Assembly: GCF_963676685.1 (NCBI RefSeq)
Contig: NC_092348.1
Location: forward strand, 25,147,386-25,211,385
From: Mytilus edulis
Lineage: Eukaryota; Mollusca; Bivalvia; Mytilida; Mytilidae
Direction: 5' to 3'
DNA: 64,000 bases
Shown here: in pieces, positions 49,842 to 60,400 of the stretch
Numbering within the stretch: position 1 is the first letter of the stretch
Layout of the letters: each line of letters begins with the position of its first letter
Position numbers and translations under genes: made by a program
The notes under the pieces: model-generated
What the model saw: the letters and a program-made list of their open reading frames with translations, nothing else
Told to the model about the DNA's origin: nothing
Database searches by the model: none

Positions 49842-50546
49842 GACCAGGTTTTCACCACGAAATATGCATTCCTTTTCAGTGTTTTAACTCTGTTGGTAGT
49901 TTCTTTACCATTTCATTGGGTATGAATTATTCATTGTTCTATTTTTTTAGGAAAAATTATTATCACAGATAAAAAATGTCTGTTTTTTTCTTTTTAACTT
50001 TATTTTTAATCGTCAGCTAAACTTCAGTCAAATCTCCTTATGGTATACTTTGCAAAAGATTTTTGCAGTTTCTTTACTTAACAAACATAGGTTCTTTCAT
50101 GAAGGTTTCTCTCATGAAGATGTATCTGTATAAAAAAAAATAGTTTATACATAGATGTCAAATAAAAGACTGATATATGTACAAGTATAAGCTATTAAAA
50201 GGGGAAATAACTCAATAGAATTGAAATAAAAATATTGGAAATATGACCCTTTTTAATTAGTAGCTTACATTGGCTCTTCATAAATTTCAGATGACACCTA
50301 CCCGAGGTATTGTGAGTGAGGTCACATCATGATACTCTCTTCTACTTTATATCAAATTTAAGAGTTGAGTAACCTCCTGTTCAGATTGTTCGAGTAGAAC
50401 TTTATATCGAGTTTTATCTATTTTTATTAAAATCTATCAATTAGTGTTACAAAATCAATTTCCAGTACCCCAAGGTAATTAAATTATGTGTGTCCCTTTA
50501 GATTTATTTGAATATAGTGTACTGCTTTATGTGCAGTTTTATTGAA
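49842..50546. other. 3' region of the FkbM-like gene
   Basis: Probable 3' UTR to about 50180, then AT-rich sequence with nothing recognised. Confidence 0.45.
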
Positions 50547-50783
50547 ATCCACAGGCCACCAATGAGTATTCAACAGAGCAAGAAAAGTATATATATTTCA
50601 ATCTCAATAATCCACAGGCCACCAATGAGTATTCAACAGAGCAAGAAAAGCATATATATCAATCTCAATAATCCACAGGCCACCAATGAGTATTCAACAG
50701 AGCAAGAAAAGCATATATATCAATCTCAATAATCCACAGGCCACCAATGAGTATTCAACAGAGCAAGAAAAGTATATATATAT
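50547..50783 (+). repeat. Four tandem units of about 61 bp
   Basis: TCCACAGGCCACCAATGAGT occurs at 50548, 50611, 50672 and 50733, each followed by ATTCAACAGAGCAAGAAAAG. The spanning open frame reflects the repeat. Confidence 0.9.
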
Positions 50784-51080
50784 CAATAAACTACAATCTT
50801 TTTTCAATATTTATGAAATATACATAATTATGAATTTCAATGTTTAAAATTACATATAAAGTATAACATTATTTGAAAATTGTAAATGTTAAATTAAAAC
50901 AAATTCACATTGAAACATGAATTATTTGAATAATACCTATATTTATACTAAATATCCAAACAGATGTATGTGTATGTAAATATTTCATTTTCTTAAAGCT
51001 CTGATGCATTTATATCAGGTACATATAGATTGCCTTGGTTCTTCTCCAAGTAATTCCTTAATAACCATATACTTGAAGTT

Positions 51081-51086
51081 TTTATT
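51081..51086 (-). promoter_or_regulatory. Candidate CENP-T polyadenylation signal
   Basis: AATAAA on the minus strand, about 340 bases after the CENP-T stop codon. If used, the duplicated terminal-exon copies fall in the 3' UTR. Confidence 0.4.
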
Positions 51087-51174
51087 CTGTACAATCAACA
51101 CTTGAAAGTAAATGTATATTATATATAAAAAAAAGTATGTCCTTGTTGGACATATGAATTAAAATTTGTATTGT

Positions 51175-51427
51175 TTATAATGGTTCAATAACATTGTTAG
51201 CTCTAGCCATAGGAATAATTTCTTGTTTTAACTCCAAAGTTAAAAGATGTGAATTGTTTTCATTGGTTAAACTGTTTGATAACAATGTTAGCTCTAACCA
51301 TAGGAATAATTTCTTATCGCAGATCCCACTTAGAGATTTGTATTGTTTATAATGGTTGAATAACATTGTTAGCTCTAGCCATAGGAACAATTTCTTATCG
51401 CAGATCCCACTTAGAGATTTGTATTTT
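51175..51427 (-). repeat. Three extra copies of the CENP-T terminal-exon end
   Basis: Counting the real exon, the TAGAGCTAACAATGTTATT-type block occurs four times on the minus strand (right edges near 51460, 51380, 51299, 51208; spacings about 80, 81 and 91 bp). The copy at 51245-51175 still encodes LTLELKQEIIPMARANNVIE and the same last residues and stop. The middle two carry a TAA just before EIIP or EIVP. Confidence 0.85.
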
Positions 51428-54400
51428 TTATAATGGTTCAATAACATTGTTAGCTCTAGCCATAGGAATAATTTCTTGTCGTAGTTCCAAAGGTAAAATA
51501 TTTTCCACTAATACATTCAATGGCTGCTTCTCTGTTATAAAGCCTTGTCTGAAAGGAAAAGAATTAAGATGAAAAATTGTCATAATTGCAGGCTATTATA
51601 AATTTATACAAAACTAAATAAAGGGTAACAATTTTGATACCTATGTTATAAGTTTAATTGTTTTAAGGTGGTACCTAACACTACAGGGAGATAACTCTGT
51701 AAAATCAGCAGAATGTTTGAATGACATTGTGTTCATAAGGGAATATAAAGCTTCTCAATGATCAAAATAAGTGTTTGTCAAACTGCTATATAACCAGTGT
51801 AATTTTTCTGATTAAACGGTTGGTTCAAATTTTTGAAATTTTTATATTTTTGTCAAGGGTCAAAGTAAATACTTTGTCAAAATTTTAAGAAAATTAAACG
51901 AGCCAAATTAATTTTAGTTAAAGTGTTAGGTACCACCTTAAGGCAAATTATGTGACAGCCAAGTATTATGGATTCATTATTATATGTGGGATACCAACTT
52001 TCGTGAATTAAGTGTGGAAAGGTGGGCCTCACATTGTAAAGCAAGAGCACCTTAAAAATAATGATATCAAGATGCAGTGAAAAAGACATAGAAAAGAATT
52101 TTGCTTTAAGGGCATGTCCAACAGTTTATTTCTGACAGTGAGATTTTTTTCCCTTAAAGATATATAGGCTATTTTTACCTGCTTAAATCAAATATATATG
52201 TAATCAAAGAGCTGAAAGCTTTGAGAAAAAATGATGCCACTGCCTCTAATATTGGGATATTTTTTATGCAAGTCTTGATTTTCACATACCGTAATAAGTT
52301 TAACATTGCAACATGTCTCGTAAGCATATAATTGATATTCGTATATGAGTGTGTGAAGTGAAGATGATAACTGACTGTTTTTTTTTTTTATACAAATGAA
52401 TAGGTCAAGAGTCAAGACTACCTAAATGATCTACAGAATCCAATGACTACTGTCTGGTTTTTTTTGGTACAAATAAATAGGTCAAGATTACCTGAATGAT
52501 CTACAGTATCCAATGACTACTGTCTGGTTTTTTTTTGTACAGATAAATAGGTCAAGAATACTGGAATGATATACAATATCCAATGATTACTAGCTGTTCT
52601 TTAGTAATAATAAAAATGTCAAGACTATTTATATGATCTACAATATCCAATGACTACTTGCTATTCTTTTGTACGTACTAAATAAAAACTACCTGAATGA
52701 TCTAAAGTATTCTAATTAATGTGTATTTTTTTTTTCTTGCAATTACATTTTTCTAATTCAAGAATACAGACTACTAGTATCCTTTCAAACCAAATGATTA
52801 TGAAGAGACTGTTGTGATAAGCTCTTATACCCCACTAGTCCTATAAACATATGACTTCACATTCTTATTCAAATCTTAACGTTTTTATACTGATATTTTC
52901 ATTTTTTTTTAATTTTTGAATGCGAAGTGTGACACATTGATAGTAAAAAAAAATGTATCAGAACAGTAAATAGAAATAGTAAATAATGCTCTGGAGGTCA
53001 TATGTTAACTTATAGGACTAATTACCCACATACTCATTAAATAAGTTACTAGTGACATACACAAATGTAGTTATTTCTGTTACTTGAAGCAAATTCTATT
53101 TCTGTACATTTACACAATATTGTTATACTTGTTTTATTTCACATTGAAGATTAGACAAATAGGGATACTCCTTTGATTTTTTTATTTTATGTCAGTCAGG
53201 TCCCTTTATATGAAACCTGAAACCACTTCTCTGCCATATTGATATTTTATAACAACTCTGCCCATGACCCATATAATTTGATATTCATTCTTTAACAATA
53301 TAATATAGTAAGCTATTTTTTTTTTATTTTACACTAATCCACAATCTTTCAATGCCAAATTTTGTCTCCATTTAAGTTTATGCCATTGAACCATCATGGT
53401 ATTAAACACAATCCCAAGTAATTATGCTGTTATAGTGGGTCACCATATATTCAACTTGGGTGGCATTCCAGTTATTGAAATTTGTGTCAGATTGGATAAT
53501 GAACTAGACCTTTAGGAATTGATCTTATAATTTAATATGGAGCCATCGTATGCGACCTCTACCCGGTAACAAAAATAAACATGTCAAGCGGCAATATTTA
53601 TCACCAGAGATTATAAGTCAGAAGAGGATGGATAAGTCTCCAAAATGCTTGCCAAACTGGAACTACAACAAGATCTCCAGACAAGGACGAACAAAACGTT
53701 CAAGCCAAAGTTAGTATTTATGTACAAAGAAGTTGAGGGGCTGATTCACGCTATTGCACCAGACAAATTCCTCTTAAAAACATGTCGGAAGAGAACCATA
53801 ACTGCCGAGAAATTCAAAGACTGAATACCACGAAACAATTATTGTGGAAAAGCAAGTAAAGAATTACTCTTACTGTGAGTGTATTGACATTCCGCCAAGT
53901 AAAACACCGTACAATATTCAAACTCACTTTAGGGCCTTTATAATATGGTACAAGTCTGTCAAATGGGCACCTGGTTAAATCGACATCTAGTCAAATCGGC
54001 ACCTATTTAAAGCCAATTAGGTATCCAATAATAAATATAAATAATTCAACCTTTAAATATGTGAATAAACATGATAAAATTAGGTTAACATTTCTGGCCA
54101 ACCCCTTCCTTATCTACCTTTTCTTGGGTAAATACTGTAAAATTTCTGGACAACCCATTCCTTATTTTTACTGTTTTTGCTTAAAATACTGTTAAAATAT
54201 ATATTAAACAAATCTAACATGGGTGCCGAATTGACTATATCAAGAGCCGATTTAACCAGGTGCCAATTTGACTAGATGCTGATTTGACTATACCGGGTGC
54301 CGAATTGACCAGGTGCCGATTTGACTAGAATTCCGTAAGACAGTGATCGCGTCGATCAGGGCGAATGATCCCACCCCGCCAATAAAACCGTTGTATTAAA

Positions 54401-57400
54401 GCCAGCATCGATATCGACAATTTATGCACATGTCAATGCACATATCATACAGATACAGTCTGTTACAGACTCTACTGTTGTAACTTTGTAAACAAAGATT
54501 GAGTCGGATTTCCGGTACTTCGATCTGTCTTATAACCAATAGAAAGTGGACCAACACGGACACATTATATTTTCTTATAAAAAAGGCAGTGGTTTGTAAA
54601 AAGAAAAGACTATCAAGTTTTCCCCGATTAATTATAGATTTTTAATGTTTTAACAATGTTTTAGATTTACTTCACATAATCAATAAAGTTATAAAAATAG
54701 ATTTATGAGTATCTTAACAACATTGGTTGGTACACTTCGATCTTTTTAGTAATAAGAAGGACCGGAGGTATGTAAACTGGTTCCCGGTTGATTACTACAC
54801 AAAAACCATAATAAAAGCAAATTCCAGTTTAAATGTAAAATAGTAGATACGAAACCAAGAGCGGTAGACGGAGAAATGTAATGGAAAGTAAATACGAACC
54901 AAGCGCAGTAGGCAGAGAAATGTAATGGAAGTTCAGTTCACTAGTATAGAAACATGCCGCTGAAAGCGTCATTTTTCAATAAAAAATATACCTTCATGTG
55001 CTACTTTTTGGGTAAAATGAGGTCGAAATTTCAGATATTTGCTCAAAATTCGGATTTGTGGACATATTTTTCCTTGACAGAAATGCATTTCTTTTTTGTT
55101 TTAAAAGATACACACAAGCTATTTTTTGTTAAATTATTTATAAGTTCTCTTTTACATAAGTATCATATAAATCAATATAATATTTTGTTTTGAAATAACT
55201 AAAATTTATCAAATGTTCATGAATGTAGAAAATAACATCATTTTTTGCAGTATATTTATCAAATATTAAACCAGATGCTCCGCAGGGCGTAGCTTTATAC
55301 GACCGCAGAGGTTGAACCCTGAACGGTTGGGGCAAGTATGGACACAACATTCAAGCTGGATTCAGCTCTAAATTTGGATTGTGATTAAATAGTTGACACA
55401 GCATAGGTTTCTGACACAGAATGAATGTGTTCTAATGAACTTAAAATTTTTGTTTTCTCTTAGAGCAATTCACTATGCTGTTGAATATTAATCCTCTCAA
55501 AAAAATGTTTGAAGAAATTTTCTTTTTTATTTATGAAATTTCAAATGAGAAAAATTGAACCCAATTTTTTTAATCACATCCCCCTTTCCCTTATTCCAAT
55601 ACTAATCTCAATTAAAATTTCTAATGGAGTTTGCAACAATAACTACTCATTTAAATACATCATAAAATATTAAGATGTAAAAAAACTGCTTGTTATCACT
55701 GAATGGTAAAGATTATTTTAATTTATCAGTTGGTAGTAAAAAGTGAATATACATTGTATATTGTATATAACAAAGATTTAAGTTGATTCTGGACAAAGAA
55801 AGATAACTCCAATTAAAAAAAAAATCTTGCTATTGCACAATATTTTGCAATTAGATATTTCTTGCTTACTATTCTGGACAAAGAAAGATAACTCTAATTA
55901 AAAAAAATTGCTATTTCACAATATTGTGCAATTAGATATTTCTTGCCATTGCGCAATACTGTGCAATTGAAAAGACTTGCTATTGCACAATACTTAATAT
56001 AATAATTTTAGATCCTGATTTGGACCAACTTGAAAACTGGGCCCATAATAAATCAAAGAGCTGAAAGCTCTGAAGAAAAATGACGCCACTGTCTCTAATA
56101 TTGGGATAGTTTTTATGCAAGTCTTGATTTTCACATACTGTCATTAGTTTAACAATGCAACATGTCTCGTAAGCATATAATTGATATTCGTATATATGTG
56201 TGTGTGTGAAGTGAAGGTGACAACTGGCTGTTTTTTTAAGACAAATGAATAGGTCAAGACTACCTGAATTGTACAAATAAATACCGTAGAAAGGCTTGTA
56301 TATTTCTCACTGGTACATAGTCTGAATCCGGGTCCGTTCGCGCCCACTCATGTTCGCCCCCTTTCACTTTCACACCCTAAATGTTCGCACCCAATCTTAA
56401 TTGGTTTTGTGTTTAATAACTCTGTAAGCAAGTGTTTTCTTATAAGTATAATTGTTGTCATTGTCTCAAAATAAAGTGAGACAGCATTTTTATTTGTGTT
56501 GAATAAATCTTAATCATGTTTTGGATAGCGTATTGTTAAAAATAATAATAATCCTTTCTAATTAAAGTGGTATTTTGTCAACGTTTTATTTTGTGTTGAA
56601 TAACTCTTAATCATGTTTTGGTTAGTGTATTGCTATAACTTTGTTTCATTGACTTCTTTCAAAATGAAGTGAGATTCTGACTATGTTTTTTTCTGTGTGT
56701 TGAATAGATTTTATCATGTTTTGGTTATAATAGTGGATTGCTATATTTTGGTTCCTATATTTTATTGTTTCGTTGTTTCAGATCAAAGGGACCAAGCTGT
56801 TAAAAACAATTATCTTTTGTGTTTTTCCTTTAAAATCTTCAATGTTTTACTCATACCAAGCTATAAATACATTCAGTATTTACACCAAAGCAATTTAAAA
56901 CAACAATCATGATTTTTCAATTATTCAATTTGAATTTGAATTAAAATTGAGCGCGAATGAGTAGAGTGCGAACGGACCTTGGGTGCGAACGTGCGAGGTT
57001 CGAACCTGCAAGGTGCGAAAGTGTATTGGGCGCGAACAGACCTGATACCACAAAATATTAAGTAGATAATCTTTTTGTTACTGTTATCAAAGGTCTAATG
57101 AAACTCAGGTAATTTCAAACATTTGTCAAAGAATTCTAGTCAAACCGGCACCTGGTTAAATTGGCACCTGGACAAATCAGCACCTGGTAAAATCGACACC
57201 TGATATAGTCAATTCTTCACCCATGTTAAATATATATTTTAACAGTATTTTAAGCAAAAAGAGTAAAAATAAGTAAGGGGTTGCCAGAATTTTTTTCAGT
57301 ATTTAAGCAAAAAGAGTTAAATACTAACTTTCACATTTTTGGGTGTTCATTGTACATTTTGTATATATTTATTTTTCTCAACTAAATGACATTTTTGGTG

Positions 57401-60400
57401 TATTTTTAATGATATATATATGAGTAGTCAAAATAATTTTATTCTGGGACACCTTTCTATGACCGCAAGGCTATGTTAATTTTTTTCTGGGACGCCTTCC
57501 TAAGAAAGCCTTCCTACGAAGTTAGCCTTCCTACGAACTTCGTAGGAAGACGTCACAGAAAAAAAATAAAATAGCCTTGCCAGACGTCATAATTATTTGG
57601 ACTAATACATGAGATATTGGATATTTTTATGCATTATTTAAACCAGTTGAGCATTTTACAGGATTGTTTGTTTAATGCTTTTTAAACTTTACTGAAAAAA
57701 AAACACCTTAAATTTTCTTATTATTTGGCATGAAAGTTTGATTTATTGAAAGGGACTCATAGTTTTCCATTTTTTTTTAATAATTGTCTAATTGATAAAA
57801 CAACAGCTTGGGTAAGGGCTTCGTTGTTTACCTTTATACACAACAACATAATTTCACTTTGGTTTCGTTGTTTACCTAAATACACAACAACATATTCACT
57901 ATGTACTTGGTAACAGTTATTAATTAATTGAATAGAAAATATTATAACAAATATTATTGGATGCCGAATTGACGTCAAATAGGTGCCGATTTGACTAGAT
58001 GCCAATTTAACCAGGTGCAGACTTGACTTGTACGTTTCAATTCCTCTGCGATCGTTTGCGGTATTTTCTTGAGAAAAACCTATTTTCCATCATCAAAGAG
58101 AAGAAGAAACTGCTTGAAAATGATTCTGGAACGCTTCATGATTGTTAAAATAAGTTAAATTCACTCAAAAAACAATTTTAAAACTTGCGATGTTTAAACA
58201 GGAAGTTTCAAAAGCACGTGTAAAAAAAGAAATTAACCGGTGAGAGTGGAAATCCGTACATAACAGATATCACTATAGTACGACTTTGAAAGCAAAACAG
58301 TTCCATCCTTTTGTAAAACGGTCTTTAATATACCTATCACATTAATGTTTGAAGGGTCTTAAGCTTATTCAAACCATAAAAGTCGGTATGAAACACCAAA
58401 ACGGAATGAACAATAACCGATTACGTTTTGTAGTTTACAAATTCTAAACTGGTTCCCGTCAAACTACAACACTTTGTCCGAGTGTAGTGGAATACAAGCA
58501 GAAACCAGTTAGTTTGTAAACTGGTTCCTGGCTGATTACTACACAATGACCTCTCATGCATAATTAATGATAACACAAGCAGATTCCAGTTTGTATAGAA
58601 AATAGTAAATAGGAAACCAAGCGCGGTAGGCAGAGAAATGTAATGAAGTTCAGGTCGCCAGTAATGGAACAATGACTGCGTCATTTTCCAAAAATCTAAG
58701 TACATTTTTGGATTCAGCATATCAAAGAACCCCAAGATTTCAATTTTTGTTAAAATCAGACTAAGTTTAATTTTGGACCCTTTGGACTTTAGTGTAGACC
58801 AATTTGAAAACAGGACCAAAAATGAAGAATCTACATACACAGTTAGATTTGGTATATCAAAGAACCCCATTTATTCAATTTTTGATGAAATCAAACAAAG
58901 TTTAATTTTGGACCCCGATTTGGACCAACTTGAAAACTGGGCCAATAATCAAGAATCTAAGTACATTTTTAGATTCAGCATATCAAAGAACCTAACTGAT
59001 TCATTTTTTGTCAAAATCAAACTAAGTTTAATTTTGGACCCTTTGGACCTTAATGTAGACCAATTTGAACCAAAAGTTAAGAATCTACATACACAGTCAT
59101 GACAGTTAGATTCGGCATATCAAAGAACCCCAATTATTCAATTTTGATGAAATCAAACAAAGTTTAATTTTGGACCCTTTGGGCCCCTTATTCTGTTGGG
59201 ACCAAAACTCCCAAAATCAATACCAACCTTCCTTTTATGGTCATAAACCTTGTGTTTAAATTTCATAGATTTCTATTTACTTATACTAACGTTATGGTGC
59301 GAAAACCAAGAAAAATGCTTATTTGGGTCCCTTTTTGGCCCCTAATTCCTAAACTGTTGGGACCTAAACTCCCAAAATCAATACCAACCTTTTGTAGTCA
59401 TTAACATTGTGTTTAAATTTCATTGATTTCTATTTACTTAAACTAAAGTTATTGTGCGAAAACCAAGAATAATGCTTATTTGGGCCCTTTTTTGGCCCCA
59501 AATTCCTAAACTGTTGAAACCAAAACTCCCAAAAATCAATCCCAACCGTTCTTTTGTGGTCATAAACCTTGTGTCAAAATTTCATAGATTTCTATTAACT
59601 TAAACTAAAGTTATAGTGCGAAAACCAAGAAAATGCTTATTTGGGCCCTTTTTGGCCCCTAATTCCTAAAATGTTGGGACCAAAACTCCCAAAATCAATA
59701 CCAACCTTCCTTTTGTGGTCATAAACCTTGTGTTAATATTTCATAGATTTCCATTCACTTTTACTAAAGTTAGAGTGCGAAAACTAAAAGTATTCGGACG
59801 ACGACGCAGACGACGACGCCAACGTGATAGTAATATACGACGATAATTTTTTCAAATTTTGCGGTCGTATAAAAATTGCATCATTGACTTTTTCATGAAA
59901 TTAGGTACAAATAATCTTCATACCTAATAAAACCGAATGTTATTTTAAAAAAGAGGGGTTCATGAACTCGCTAAATAGTTAAATCAGTTTGAATGATAAA
60001 ATTCAGTCAAACAATGCATCTTTTCCCAATATGTCACAGTTTGACGTCGCAAAAATAACATTTTCTGTTAGCAAGATCATTATAATTACCTCCCCTGTTA
60101 CTGTAACATATGCCCTTAAAACTGCCAGGTTTTTATAAAAAAAAACAAAAAAAAAACAGCAGTCTTAATTAAGCCAGATTTGTGTTTTGTCTAGACATAA
60201 AACTCATCAGTAAAGGCCAAAATAATTTGAAGGTCAAATAAAAAATATGAGGTTGTACAACATTGAAAACTAAAACTCCAAAAAGTAATGGCTGCACTAG
60301 AAAGGAGTAGGTCCGGTAAGGACTGATTTTGGCCTCAAATTTCAGTTTCATCTGACGAAAGATTTTGATCCCTTTTTAAACACTTAAGTGTCTATTTCAT

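Larger units (their letters stand above)
55271..59871 (+). mobile_element. Composite repeat bounded by CTTTATACGACCGC and GCGGTCGTATAAA
   Basis: The left part (55271-56047) begins CCAGATGCTCCGCAGGGCG and carries GCTTTATACGACCGCAGAGG; the right end near 59859-59871 is the inverse GCGGTCGTATAAA, preceded by a GACGACGC run. The core has two tandem arrays: about 130-bp units (TCAAAGAAC at 58722, 58857, 58983, 59120) and about 160-bp units (CCAAAATCAATACCAACC type at 59211, 59372, 59529, 59689). Blocks A', F2, F1 copy 2 and B' sit between 56048 and 58690. The long frames on both strands near 58421-59102 reflect the tandem units. Confidence 0.65.

Noticed and set aside
58421-59102. 149- and 109-codon frames on opposite strands
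   Set aside because: Both come from the 130-bp tandem units of the composite element.
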